A stretch of DNA of 64,000 bases, taken from assembly GCA_022495005.1 (NCBI GenBank), contig JAGYXB010000619.1, forward strand, positions 1-64,000, in the 5' to 3' direction. The stretch comes from Rhyacophila brunnea. Lineage: Eukaryota; Arthropoda; Insecta; Trichoptera; Rhyacophilidae. The notes below the pieces were generated by a model. It worked only from the letters and a program-made list of their open reading frames with translations, did no database searches and was not told where the DNA came from. Shown piece by piece: positions 1 to 11,400 of this stretch. A program made the position numbers and the translations under genes. Position 1 is the first letter of the stretch, and the number at the start of each line of letters is the position of its first letter.

Positions 1-103
1 GGGGACCATGCTGATAAGAGTAGACATTCAGAAGATGATTAGATTAATGGCAGGCTTCACGATTATTTACTGGCTTATTTCACTGTCTTTTTTTCCAGAG
101 CGT

Positions 104-400
104 TGGGGCGGAGCTCGGAGGAGGAGCACGGAGCACCGGAGCAATGGGATTTTACCCGGAGCAGGAGCGGAGCCGGAGCACCCAAAATTTGTAATGATCC
201 ACTGCTCCAGATGTTTTTTTTTTATTAAATTTTCGTCCAAAAATCCAATGAAAATAGTATATTTTAACACTTTGCAACACTGGAATTATTTGAAATATGG
301 CAACACTGTCGAGTAATAAATAACTAATTTAATATTTGACAGAAGAGGCAAATAATGAGAGACGATTTGCTGTCAGTGTCAATGTTGTTTAATAGAATTA
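104..400 (+). repeat. GGAGC-rich dispersed repeat, left copy
   Basis: A stretch full of GGAGC/GGAGCACGGAGC motifs is followed by an AT-rich body. The same order, reading on the other strand, is found at about 13395-13640. Shared landmarks are the GGAGC cluster, a TTTTCGTCC plus CCAATGAAAATAG block, a CAACACTGGAA.TATTTGAAATATGG block, a GACAGTGTTG block and a CAAATAATGA.AGA block. No coding potential is recognised. The right-hand copy ends in a LINE-like 3' tail, which this copy lacks. It probably belongs to a non-autonomous retroelement family. The remainder up to the LTR element (400-693) holds nothing I recognise. Confidence 0.55.
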
Positions 401-693
401 AATAATGTAATAGCGTTGTATTTTAAAGCTACAATTTTTTATTTTACAAGTAATGGTACAGTTCAAGTTATGAAATACATTGGAAAACACATTTTGAAAT
501 AGCCGATATACTGGATTATTTGTTAGTTTACTTATTAAAAGTAAATTATTTATTATTAATATAAAATTAAGTATTACTAATATTAAAACTTTTTAACGGG
601 CAGGTAGACCTGGAAGGCGGAGCAGAAGCAAATATTAGGTCTCGGGCGAACAGCTCAATGGAGTCCGCTCAATGGTCACGGACCACTGTCCAC

Positions 694-697
694 AGAA
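694..697. repeat. Target-site duplication AGAA, left
   Basis: AGAA lies directly before the TG that opens the 5' LTR and is repeated at 12610-12613 directly after the CA that closes the 3' LTR. A 4-bp duplication is usual for Ty3/gypsy integrase. Confidence 0.85.
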
Positions 698-1471
698 TGT
701 CATGTTATATTAACTTGCCACACTAAGGAAAACAAGTTTTACGCTGGCAACTCGGAGAAGGAGGCAAAAAGCAAGATGGCGGTTGGCGACGGAAATGAGT
801 TGCTGTTTTTTGGTGTTGTGATTGGCGAATTTGTACGGAGATAAATTAATAATCGATTAAGGAGACGAGAGGCTGGTGACACGGGGCTTACGTGTGGGGA
901 CCTCGAGGCAGGACGGACGTGCATGGGTGGCCTTTTTCGGTCCGCCCGAATTGGAGATGGCTTACCGACGTAAACATAACGCCCGGACAAAGGCTTGCCG
1001 ACGTTGGAATTTGGTTCCACCAAGGAGACCTGGATTATCGTAAGCTGTATCGTTCCATTTGTTCCATTATTTATTAATCCCTATCGCGGGATTGTCAGAG
1101 TTTATTTTCTCGTTATTCAGGGTTTGATCCGTTAGCTGCAATTGTTCATTTTCTAACCTGTAATTTACCTGTCAAACTTATCGACAATATATAACTTATA
1201 TCTTGAACTCAACTTAAACTTTTATTTCGCTCCTAGACTCCCTAATTTATAGCCTTCTCAGATCTAGGGGCTGGCGCCCACCTACCAGCATCCGTGCTGG
1301 GTATTATACATTGGTTTATCTTTTAGATATTTACGTTCCGGAGGAATGAAATTTGATAACGGCCGTTGGTACTCAAAAAACCCACGACCGGAGGGTAGTA
1401 GTCTTTTATACTGGCTAGCCGGCCTATATATATATCTCCTCTATAAACCTTAACACAAAACCTACGTTACA
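698..1471 (+). repeat. 5' long terminal repeat
   Basis: Opens TGTCATGTTATATT and closes CTACGTTACA. It is 774 bp and aligns without gaps to 11836-12609. The three differences I see are all transitions: two near the start (CAACTCGGAGAAGG against CAGCTCGGGGAAGG) and one further in (CAGATCTAGG against CAGACCTAGG). A TATATATATA stretch near 1424 could act as a TATA region, but the transcription start cannot be fixed from sequence. Small open frames inside are identical in both LTRs and are not genes. Confidence 0.95.
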
Positions 1472-1473
1472 TT

Positions 1474-1487
1474 TGGCGCCAACAGTG
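1474..1487 (+). promoter_or_regulatory. Primer-binding site for minus-strand synthesis
   Basis: TGGCGCCAACAGTG begins two bases after the LTR end. TGG pairs with the CCA end of a tRNA, and the position is standard. I cannot say with confidence which tRNA is used. Confidence 0.7.
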
Positions 1488-4264
1488 TTTTAGTGGCAGT
1501 TTCTTTTATGTTTCTTTTTATCGCTTTTATTACTGCTCACTCTAAACAAGTGCTACTCGTTGGTTATTTCATTTCTCCAGATCATTTGCTTACATTGTTC
1601 GGATGATCTATCATCCCATATACCACTCTGGCAATCTCGTTCGATAGGCGATTTTTTGTATGTATTGTATTGTATTTTCGTCTTTTGTGTTGTGCAGTGA
1701 AGCCATTCTGCCAGATTTTTTTTTCTTTCGTACATCGATAGAGCGGCCATTTTGAATACCACCGGCTTCACCTGCATGCGTTGCAGGTTGCATAAGCACA
1801 GGCGTTGCGCAATTACGTTACGAGGGAAGAATTGTTGCATTATCGGCGGAATAAAGTAATCATTAACTCGCCAGTCGTTCACAAGTATAGACGTTAAAAT
1901 TTTCTCTCTTCGCCTGAAATAAAATAATTCTTTTCAAATTATTAACAGTTTATTCGTTATAATTTTTTTTCTACTACTCTTTTCGCAACAAAGTTTTATT
2001 TATTAAATTCGGAATTTCTTCAAACTTCATTGGACCTTGTCAGGTTTCTGGCAGCAAGCACGTGGATGGGTGGGAGCTCATATTCTACAAACTAAAGGTA
2101 TTTCAAATTGTATAACCATCATCTTATTGTTGCTGCTTCATAAATTTTTACCATCGCTTGGCTTCCTGTACCTTTGACTTGTTGAGATATCGCTAATCTG
2201 GTTTTCCGTCCATGTTTCAGAATACTAAACGGGAATAGTCATGCTGTGAGGGAATTGTTCGATATTGGTCATGGTGCAAATAACCTATGGAGAAATCGTT
2301 ATGCTGCTGTGAATAGAAGGCCAGGAACCACAAAAGGAAGTTCGGCAGGATAAAATTGACAAAAGCACATTATTGCATCCCTCTTCTGAAACACAAGGAA
2401 AACCAGCTCTGCAATCCCTTGGGATAACCACATGGAGACGCAGATCCCCTGGAGAATACTAAAGATATGTACTTTTTACTAAACATGTGATCTTTTTGTA
2501 AAAAAAATTATTTTCCCACGAATATTATTGTCGTCATTCAGTACCATGATATTAAAAGTAACATACATTTATCTAGTTTATCAAATCATTCCCAATTAAT
2601 TCAAAATTAAATAATCAATTTACATTCATTCTTTTTTCTTTCGGACGTTAATTATTTCAAATCAAGCTTAGTAAACTCAATATCTTTTGTTAGAATTTCG
2701 TACCCAGGGTGACAGTGCACTAGGAGTCACATGTGTCAGGGATTGTTAAAAGAATTATTTCCAGTTAAACTATCAATCAAAACGAAACTTTGTTGCCAAT
2801 TTATATGTTATTGATTTAGATTTGAAGAACTAATATATTGGAAAATTAGTGAAGTCTCTTAATTTATTTAACAGAAATATTTATCGACTATTTTAGAAAC
2901 GTCTGTACATTTATATTTAATTTGTTACTCTGGCGAGTTTTAATTTATTTTCTTTATTGGCTTCTGTTTTGTGTTTTTTTATCTATCACGTATGTTGTAC
3001 GTAATCCACGTTAAATTTTAATCGACAATTATTTATATAATCATTATTTATTTAATCATTTTTTTAAAGCAATTTTACACATTTATATGCGAGTATGCGC
3101 CCACGAATAATTATTTTTTTGATCCAATGTGGTTTTTTTTAGTGTATTTTTATTGTAACATTTTTATATTCTGGTTTTGTACTAGTCCACAAAACTATTC
3201 ATTAAACAACGTGATAGCCGTTTTATTTGTATTGCATTCTAATTCCTATTTGTTTTATCGCTATTTATTGCTGGGTGTTGGTATTGTTTAGTTTTTTTTT
3301 ATATCGTTAGGCGGTTGTGATTACCACAGAGAGGTTAATTTTTTTTTCTGTTCATTTCACTCATAGGAGAGATAACAATTAACAAAGTTGGACGGTTCAT
3401 TTAGGTACTTCGAGATTATATTTCTTTCTTGACCCTTGCTAGAATTTTTTTTTACGCCTATTTCTATTAACACACGTTTTAGTAAACATTATTCATTATA
3501 TTATAAATAGCAAATTTTTTTTTTTCCCATAAATTTCACTAGTGTTGTTCTGGTATTGCTTCTTGTTGCTTTTGGCAGCGTCACTCCGGATGACGTAATC
3601 ATTACACTCGAGTGGTTGCCGCTCCCTTTTCTATTGTGGTTACAATTGATAACAAGGGGTTTGTAATTGTTCGCCTGCTTGTTATTGACAACCAAATTTC
3701 GATTTGGGGGTGACGCTAGCCGAAGGGAATGAGGCATTCCAGTTAGTGTCAGGTACACTACATACACGTCATCTAATCCCACGACCTTTCGCCAATAACG
3801 CTGGACGGCAGCGAACGTCGGATTCTCTGTTTGTTTATAGGTCTCCAACGGATGTTGATATCTTCCGTTCTTCGTTTTCACCCGCGTTAGGTCGACATCT
3901 TGCTACTTATTATACTACACACCCTCTTGCACAGCACTCTCTGGGTCAGAGTGAAGAGCGGACACGGTCACACATCACTCACGCAAATTCTGCTGGGCCC
4001 ATTGTTTGCGTGTAGTGAACAAATAGTTCAGTCTTGTTTTTTTTTCTTTTCTTATCTAATTCCGAAATTAAATCCAGTTGTGCTTTTATTTCATTGCAAG
4101 TGTAATTGGGTTCTTCCTGTGTTAGCATCTGCCTTGTTATGAACCATAAATATTGCTACCTGATTTTTTTCCTATTGTAAGGAAAGGATTGTACAATCTG
4201 TCCTCTAGAATTATAGCTGTTCTCGTTGCAGCTTTCTTTTTTAACCTCCTTATATAACCTGGTA
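1488..4264 (+). other. Long retrotransposon leader, no convincing ORF
   Basis: This is 2.8 kb between primer-binding site and gag. It is T-rich with short open frames on both strands that lack ATG starts or motifs. Possible splice signals are visible: a donor-like AAAG|GTATTT at 2098 with an acceptor-like TTTCAG at 2215-2220, and another acceptor-like pyrimidine tract ending GTTGCAG at 4230, just before gag. If used they would shorten the leader. A GC-richer patch at about 3540-4010 is open on both strands but matches nothing I know. Confidence 0.5.
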
Positions 4265-5347
4265 ATGTCGAAAAACAACATGGATCTTGACGCGTCGGAA
4301 TTAATTAATATTCCGATCGATTTCGAAGAGACATGGAACAAACCGGAATTAGAGTTAGCCCTATTAAAAAGAGGGATTACTCCTTCTAAATCATTAGGTG
4401 AAATGAGGTTACAAGCCTCGGCCTGGAAGGCAGGTTATGGAGCTAGGTCGACGGTTGGTTCATTCAACGCTAGTAGCACTCCGCAAGTCCTTGTTAATTG
4501 CAATGCCACCCCAAAAGAAATAACCCTTAAATCATATAATGTCTCATTCGACGGTACTACCTCAGTACATGAATTTGTTACTAGGGTAGAGGAGTTAAGA
4601 GTCGGCCGGAAGACGCCTTCGGAGGTAATGGTGGCATGTTTCCCTGAACTTTTGAAAGGGCTAGCCTTAAAATGGTACAGATATGCAAAGAACACGTTTA
4701 CAACATGGGATGACCTTAAACGGGCACTTTACGATAGGTTTGAAGGGGCGGAAGTGATGGATAAATTAAACGCGCTAATAATTACTAGGAAGCAACTTCC
4801 CGGGGAAGATGTATATTCTTATATAATGGAGATGAAAGAAATGGCTAGCAGGCTGGGTGACGTTCCAGAAATAAAGCTAGTAAATTTTATCAAGAAGGGG
4901 GTACATCACAGCTACAAGAGCGCTTTAGTCTCCAGAGGGGTTTATTCATTGGAAGACATCGAAACTAGCTGCCGAGAGATAGATGAAATTGGTATCGGTC
5001 CGGCAGTTGGTGGAGATGTCAACCCCATCCAACAAACCTCTGTAGCGGCATTAAACTCTCCAGGTACTTCGACGTTAGCCACTTCTCCAGCTATTTTACC
5101 CCCCGTTTTATCTCAGTCTGCCACCACGTGCAAAAAATGTTTGGACGTAGGCCACCATTACTTTCAATGTAGCAAAATTACGCATCCTATTTGTTTTTAC
5201 TGTAGAAAATCCAACACCACCGCGCCGCGTTGTCCAGTGTGTAAGGCGGCCGGCACAGGCCTATTCAATGCAATACCTAGCAATAATATAAATACGAGGC
5301 CCTCGGCAAAAAACCCGAGGCGTCCCCCTCATACAAACCCACGGTGA
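4265..5347 (+). CDS. gag: Gag polyprotein
   Basis: Structural protein that would form the virus-like particle and package element RNA. The first ATG is at 4265, giving 360 residues; the frame is open upstream to about 4226, but without an ATG. Residues about 95-215 resemble the retrotransposon gag capsid domain: FDG near 95, then a WY motif and a TWDDLK motif followed by a short RF segment. The C-terminal part is a nucleocapsid: a CCHC knuckle C289-x2-C292-x4-H297-x4-C302, then two more CxxC pairs (310/313 and 323/326). The tail is basic. The 3' end overlaps the pol frame by about 60 bases and holds a slippery site. The frame is intact. Family assignment is strong; subclade is not determined. 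Confidence 0.92.
   Translation: MSKNNMDLDASELINIPIDFEETWNKPELELALLKRGITPSKSLGEMRLQASAWKAGYGARSTVGSFNASSTPQVLVNCNATPKEITLKSYNVSFDGTTSVHEFVTRVEELRVGRKTPSEVMVACFPELLKGLALKWYRYAKNTFTTWDDLKRALYDRFEGAEVMDKLNALIITRKQLPGEDVYSYIMEMKEMASRLGDVPEIKLVNFIKKGVHHSYKSALVSRGVYSLEDIETSCREIDEIGIGPAVGGDVNPIQQTSVAALNSPGTSTLATSPAILPPVLSQSATTCKKCLDVGHHYFQCSKITHPICFYCRKSNTTAPRCPVCKAAGTGLFNAIPSNNINTRPSAKNPRRPPHTNPR
5301..5320 (+). promoter_or_regulatory. Programmed -1 frameshift site A AAA AAC
   Basis: At 5308-5314 the gag reading frame splits the sequence as A AAA AAC, the canonical X XXY YYZ heptamer. A slip of -1 enters exactly the pol frame, which is open from 5287 (TAA at 5284-5286) and does not reach an ATG until 5353. 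CCTCGG (5301-5306) and CCGAGG (5315-5320) can pair around the heptamer. A downstream pseudoknot is possible but not demonstrated. The gag stop is 31 bases further on, at 5345. Confidence 0.8.
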
Positions 5348-8300
5348 ATCAAATGGAGGAGGAATGGAGCCACTGGTTGGCGTTCGTTAAATATTTTCAT
5401 TCATCCGCTAATCTGTCCCCTTTGTCTCGTCCCAGTCAATCCGACGTCAGGCCGTACCTGGGCGTTTCGGTTGGCTCGGAATTACTTTTTGGTCTGTTGG
5501 ACTCGGGGGCCTCCGTCAGCTGTATCAGCGAGCAGAGGTCACTGAGCCTAATAGAGGCGGGATGTAAAGTATACCCTACGCAACTTATTATAAGGGCATT
5601 TGACGGTTCATGCCAACCTGCGATCGGAGCGCTTCAGGTTCCCATTACTCATGGTAACCTGACGCACAATATATTTTTAACTATCATTCAAAAACTCAAT
5701 CCAGAGTTGATTTTGGGTATCGACTTTTGGAAGGTATTTAATATCGCGCCGGACGTACTGCAACTTGCTCCACCCCTGTCAGTTCCCTCACGTGTTATTC
5801 ATACAGTAAACTCTTTAGAACATATTTCACTTAGTATTGATCAATTAAAATCTTTGCAACTTATTAAAGATAAATTTTATTCAATTTCATTCGAAAAATG
5901 TGGTTTGGGCAAAACCCATTTAATTTCGCATTGCATCGATACCACTGGCCCTCCGATTAAGCAACGGTATTATCCTTTGTCTCCCGCCAAGCAAATTATA
6001 ATGGAAAGGGAGCTAGATGATATGTTGGCGATGGGAGTGGTCAGTGCTTCACGCTCTTCTTGGTCTAATCCGGTCATTATCGTCGCAAAGAAGGACGGTA
6101 CTGGTCGAGTATGCCTGGATTCAAGGAAATTAAATGCAGTAACCAAACCCGATCGATACCCTTTACCATACATCTCACAAATTCTGGATCATTTACGCGA
6201 CGCAAAATTCATTTCGTCTATTGATTTATCTAAAGCCTTCTGGCAAATCGAGTTGACTCCGGAGTCTCGGGAAAAGACCGCGTTCGTTGTGCCGAAGCGA
6301 GGTCTCTTCGAATATAATCGCATGGCGTTCGGCCTCCGAAATGCGCCAAACGAGCTCCAGCGCTTATCAGATCGCTTATTTGGACCAGAGTTTGAATCGA
6401 GAGTATTTTGTTATCTAGACGACGTAATTGTAGTATCAGAAAACTTTGAAGATCACTTAGCCTTATTAAATAAGGTGTTTGATAAGTTCAAATCTTCAGG
6501 ATTGACGATCAATTTCAAAAAGTCTGAATTTTGCAAGTCGGAATTGAAATATCTCGGCTATATAGTTAACGATAAAGGGTTGCAGTGCGATCCGTTGAAA
6601 TTGGACTGTGTTAAGAATTTCCCCACTCCAAAAAATGTAAAAGACGTAAAATCATTCATTGGTCTCTGTTCTTACTATAGAAGGTTCATTAACAATTTTT
6701 CATCAATAGCGGCTCCTTTAACTCAACTAACTTGTAAACCGAAAGGTGTTTTTAATTTTATCTGGTCGTCCGAAGCTCAATCCGCTTTCGACGCCCTTAA
6801 GAATGCCCTTATTACGGCTCCCGTTTTAGCTTGCCCCGATTTTACTAAAGAATTTTCTGTTCATTGTGACGCTTCAGCTTTTGCGATAGGGGCCGTCTTA
6901 ATGCAAAACTTCCCCGACGGCGAGCACCCGGTGGCATATTTCTCCCGAGCCCTTTCTAAATGTCAAAAGAATTATAGCACTACAGAGCGTGAATTACTTG
7001 GATTAGTCGAATCGATACACTATTTCAGGCAATACCTAGAAGGTAGTCACTTCACCATTGTAACTGATCACTCCAGCCTGAAGTGGCTTACCACCTTGGA
7101 TAATCCAAGTGGTCGATTGGCGCGCTGGGCAGCGAGGTTATCCCAGCACGACTTCGAGATAAAGCATCGTCCCGGTAAATTACACGCGGTTCCGGATGCT
7201 TTATCTCGAATCGAAGTGGCAATTATTAATATCAACCCAGCGACGCCCGACGATTGGTTCGAAACGATTTTTGAAGGTTGTAAAAATAACCCCACTAAGT
7301 ATCCGCGTTTCAAAATTAGTAACAACAAACTTTTTAGATTCAAGACAGGAGAACTTCCTTTCTCGGACGCCCATTGGAAGGAATGTGTCAGACCGGAAGA
7401 TAGATTGGAGCTTATAAAAAATTTTCATGATTCTATTAACTCAGTACACTTAGGTATATTCAAAACATTTAAGAAAATTTCACTTTATTATTATTGGCCA
7501 AATTTATTTAGAGATGTCACGAGATATGTCAATGCTTGCAAAACGTGCAAAGCATACAAACATTCAACCGCAATTCCTCCTGGATTGATGTCGACTCCAA
7601 AGATGGTCGATCGCCCTATGCAGACGCTATCTTTGGATCTTATTGCACCCTTTCCAAAGTCGAGGGATGGTTGCATGTTCGTTTTGTCAGTGGTAGATAT
7701 ATTCAGCAAATTCATTTGGTTGCACCCATTAAAGCGTGCTACATCACTCCCCATTATAAAATTTTTAGAAAAACAAATCTTCCTTAAATACGGGGTACCC
7801 TTTTCAATAATAGCAGATAATGGCAAACAATTTGTTTCTAGGGAATTTAAAAAATTTGTTTCTTCATATGGGATTCCCAAAATTCTATATACCGCTTTCT
7901 ATTCTCCACAAGCTAACACTGTGGAGAGATACAATCAATCTGTTAATACTTCTTTAGCAATTTTAGTCGGCAGAGATCATCGCTTATGGGCAAATTGCCT
8001 ACCCCATGTGCAAGCGGCTCTGAATTCAACTGTTAATCTTTCCACTAAATTTACTCCCTTTTATCTCATGCATGGCAGGGAAATGATATTAGACGGCCGA
8101 TATCACTTTCCAAGAGACAGCCCACCCAATGTTAAGTTAACCCTTCCGCCTAGCGCTGATCATTCTCAATTTCCGGATATGATTTCCAACTTACCGGAAA
8201 TTTTTGATATAGTCCAGGAACAATTACTGGAAAACTTTAAAACCAATGCGCAGCGTTACAATCTCAGACGTAAACATGTACAATTCTCACCAGGAGATAC

Positions 8301-8478
8301 GGTGTGGAGGAGAAATTTCGTTCAGTCGAACGCAGCAAGTTACTTCTCACACAAACTCGCACCGCGATTCTTAGAGAACCGCGTTGTCGAGAAAATCTCT
8401 CCTACTGTGTACTTGTTAGCTGATATGCAGAGAAAACCTCTCGGTAGATTTCACGTTAAAGATATCTTAAAACAATAG
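5344..8478 (+). CDS. pol: Pol polyprotein: protease, RT, RNase H, integrase
   Basis: Residues are counted from the codon at 5344 (GTG, unlikely a real start; entry by -1 frameshift near 5314 is the better model). Protease: DSGA at 53-56 and ILGID at 123-127. Reverse transcriptase: LDSRKLN 258-264, SIDLSKAF 292-299, YLDD 357-360 with both catalytic aspartates. RNase H: D509 in CDAS, E550 region in TERELL, D575 in TDHSS, D618 in PDALSR. Integrase: zinc-binding H695, H702, C732, C735; catalytic D765, D825, E861, with exactly 35 residues between the last two (D,D35E). A degenerate GPY/F-like module follows at about 980-1040. No stop or frameshift breaks the 1044 residues. All catalytic positions that I can check are present, so the enzyme set looks functional. 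Confidence 0.95.
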   Translation: MNQMEEEWSHWLAFVKYFHSSANLSPLSRPSQSDVRPYLGVSVGSELLFGLLDSGASVSCISEQRSLSLIEAGCKVYPTQLIIRAFDGSCQPAIGALQVPITHGNLTHNIFLTIIQKLNPELILGIDFWKVFNIAPDVLQLAPPLSVPSRVIHTVNSLEHISLSIDQLKSLQLIKDKFYSISFEKCGLGKTHLISHCIDTTGPPIKQRYYPLSPAKQIIMERELDDMLAMGVVSASRSSWSNPVIIVAKKDGTGRVCLDSRKLNAVTKPDRYPLPYISQILDHLRDAKFISSIDLSKAFWQIELTPESREKTAFVVPKRGLFEYNRMAFGLRNAPNELQRLSDRLFGPEFESRVFCYLDDVIVVSENFEDHLALLNKVFDKFKSSGLTINFKKSEFCKSELKYLGYIVNDKGLQCDPLKLDCVKNFPTPKNVKDVKSFIGLCSYYRRFINNFSSIAAPLTQLTCKPKGVFNFIWSSEAQSAFDALKNALITAPVLACPDFTKEFSVHCDASAFAIGAVLMQNFPDGEHPVAYFSRALSKCQKNYSTTERELLGLVESIHYFRQYLEGSHFTIVTDHSSLKWLTTLDNPSGRLARWAARLSQHDFEIKHRPGKLHAVPDALSRIEVAIININPATPDDWFETIFEGCKNNPTKYPRFKISNNKLFRFKTGELPFSDAHWKECVRPEDRLELIKNFHDSINSVHLGIFKTFKKISLYYYWPNLFRDVTRYVNACKTCKAYKHSTAIPPGLMSTPKMVDRPMQTLSLDLIAPFPKSRDGCMFVLSVVDIFSKFIWLHPLKRATSLPIIKFLEKQIFLKYGVPFSIIADNGKQFVSREFKKFVSSYGIPKILYTAFYSPQANTVERYNQSVNTSLAILVGRDHRLWANCLPHVQAALNSTVNLSTKFTPFYLMHGREMILDGRYHFPRDSPPNVKLTLPPSADHSQFPDMISNLPEIFDIVQEQLLENFKTNAQRYNLRRKHVQFSPGDTVWRRNFVQSNAASYFSHKLAPRFLENRVVEKISPTVYLLADMQRKPLGRFHVKDILKQ

Positions 8479-11400
8479 CTACCTTATGAGTAATCTCATT
8501 CTGTAGGATAAGCCTTATGCACTTCTGCTAACCACTATGGTGTTTTCTGATGCTTCCAGCATATTATAACTATAAAATTGCCAATTATTATTATTCCATT
8601 ATTATGTTGATTATTCTCGGATTTTAATTCGTTCATTTTAAAGTAACTTTCGTTTAGATACATTTAATCATTGGTCACACCTTTTCTTGTTTTGTAAATA
8701 AACCTAGTGGTTTCTTTATTTTTTTTGTATTAATTAACTTCTAATTTCAAACGCAGGAGTCACTGTAAATTTAGAATCCTATTAATTAATTATCATTTAA
8801 TTTTTTTACCCTGCTATAAATTCCTTTTTATCATCGAAGTTTTTACTTTATCTTAATCTAATGTTCTTTGAAATCTATTGGCATGGTGGTACACCAGTAC
8901 AGGAGTACGAATTTCTTTCTTTCTCATTTTTGGTTGGAGGGTATCTCTTGGCTCTGCTAGCCATTCAACTATTATATAAATAGCTATTTGATACATGATT
9001 TAATACATATAATATAATTACAACCAGGAGATCTATTATGTCACAAACTGATGAATTGTTTCATCTTACCTTATTTTGCTCTATAAAGTTTTTCCACTCC
9101 GATCTCATTATTCAATATGATAACTGGTTTATAAATTATTAACTATCATTTATTATTATTATTTGTCTTTGTTTTAAAGGAATTAGAATGCTGTTTTATT
9201 TTGTATTGTTGTTATATATATACACCCCTAATATTATTTTTGATTTTTGATTTTTTTTGCTCCTTTTACAAGCTCGAATTTTACAAGAATGAATTAATAT
9301 TTACAACATATTTTTTTTTACTTATATACAATCATATTAATATCAGTTGTTTTCAACGCTCTTATTTTGTAAATGTTGAACCATTATTCATCTTATTAAT
9401 TTCATTTCAGCTACTGACTTCTTTCCTGCACATGGCAATACACCCTTGTTCCGGTGAACGTCCATCGCAAAGGTGGTGGTTGCAGACCTTTCGGGAAGGA
9501 GGCCTACTCAAATTCATACCACACATCCAGCATCTGGACCTACTTTTGGTAAACAAGCATAGTTCTAAATACTACCGTAGAGCCAGGATGAGTGTTACGG
9601 TAACCCCGGAAGGCGCAACCGCTGCCTTGGCGTTTGGAGGGGCCTGTCAGTTTAGCTACATAGTGATATATTTATAATTACAATTATGTACAATTGTCTA
9701 ATTAAGTACATCGCGCTGTTGATCGTGTGATCTTTATTTATACCAGCTGCCTTTGTACTTGTTTTTGCGTGACGGTTTTGTTTGCTATTTGGTTTTTATT
9801 ATTTTATCATATACATTAGAGTTTGGCATTGTTCTCTTATTTTTTTTTATCTTAACTCAATTCGGTTCAGGCTAGATGGATGGTGATCAATGTTTTGTTT
9901 TGTCCATCTGCTAGGGATCTGTACCGCTACCAGAACTGAAGGTGATCTGGTAGGGTACCCCTTATTTTTCTCTCTAGCAGTATTTTGATTATTGATTATT
10001 TGGTAGCGCTGGTCGGAACGGAAGGTGTATCCGGCTAAGCCTCCACTGGTAACGGAATCCAGCTGACTGAGATTCCGTTGCTTTCTTTTGGTTGTATGGT
10101 GGGAGGTATGGATTCAACGCGATGCTCTACCGAATGCGGACGTTGTTTCCTACCTCGAAACCCGGTCTTACTGGGTTGGTTTTTTTTATGCAGTTTTGTT
10201 GGAGAAGGTGCCTGAACCGAAGTGAGAGAAGCCATTCCTTTTGTTTTTTTTTTATTTCCTATTACAGGAAGGTGGTCGTTATAATACGTGCTCGTTAGCC
10301 TTTTAATCAATTTTTAATTTTTTTTGGCAACCTTGACTTGAATGTCAAATCAGTTGCGAACCAGGTGGTTCATTTTAATTACATTTAGCTTCCGATGTGA
10401 TCATGGGTTCCTTGCCGTTGTTTGCTTTCGCGCGGCGTTCTTTTAGCTTCATGTTTTCTTATGCATCCGGGCCACGCCTCTTTTGGGTTTCCGCCTTGGG
10501 CTCTCTCGTCCTTGGGTTGGAGACACCGAGAACCAAGGGAGATTGGGCATCGGATGAGGGGTCTCTTGCTTTGCGAGGTTGAGTTGATCTCGGGGTCCGC
10601 GGTGTGGTAATTTTATCTAGTATTAAGTTTGGCCAGTTTAGTTCTAGCGTAGTCTTGAAGTAAGAATCGCGTATCCAGGGCTGGACGAATACCTCGCAAC
10701 GCAATCGTAGATCTTAAATTAGTATACTAAAGTCGTCGATTAATTTTAACTTTACATTTTGTACTAGGAATTCTTTTCTAGCTTAGTTTCCTCCTTGTTC
10801 GCGTTATTTTATTTGTGGGAGCGCTGCTTGGGATCCGGATCGTGGCTTGGAGTTCCATCACACGTCATTTGTTTTTTTTACAGGCTCAACAGAGAAACCA
10901 CGTCACAGCGATTGGTTATTAACCACGTTGTCAGTTCGGTCGGATTGGTCATCTGCCTAGTATTTTGTAGTCATGTTTTAGTAGTTTTTCCTTTAAATAT
11001 TCGGACGGTGCTTGACGCACAGTATTTATTACTTTCCGACCGACCGGCCCTCACGCAAAACCAAATTGGCAATTATTGTATATACATTATTATTTTATGA
11101 TTGAACCAGGTTGGTAGAATGCTCTATTTTTACATACTGTCTCTTTTATACATAAAATGTTGTGGTGATATATAGCTCACCCCAGCGTATATTATTATAT
11201 TATTATTATCCAATGTGCATTATTAATCTACCAACTATTTATGGTCAATGCTAATAAATGATTTAAAATTTATCCTTTCTTAAAAATCGATCAAATGAAA
11301 ATTCATTCAAAGTTATTTAATCAATTTAAATTCATTCCTTTTCTTTCTAAATTTGCTAAATCTATTTTTTGATGCACGCCTAAGCCTTCAGCTTGAATTA

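Noticed and set aside
739..1077. Open frames inside the LTR on both strands (repeated at 11877-12215)
   Set aside because: They are identical in both LTRs only because the LTRs are identical; no motif and no protein-like features.
3501..4015. Overlapping open frames on both strands in the retrotransposon leader
   Set aside because: GC-richer sequence is open by chance on both strands; the plus frame lacks an ATG start and neither has a domain.
9201..9677. Possible envelope-like gene after pol (158 residues, hydrophobic)
   Set aside because: It begins at TTG, the hydrophobic run comes from T-rich DNA, and no signal, cleavage or fusion motif is visible.
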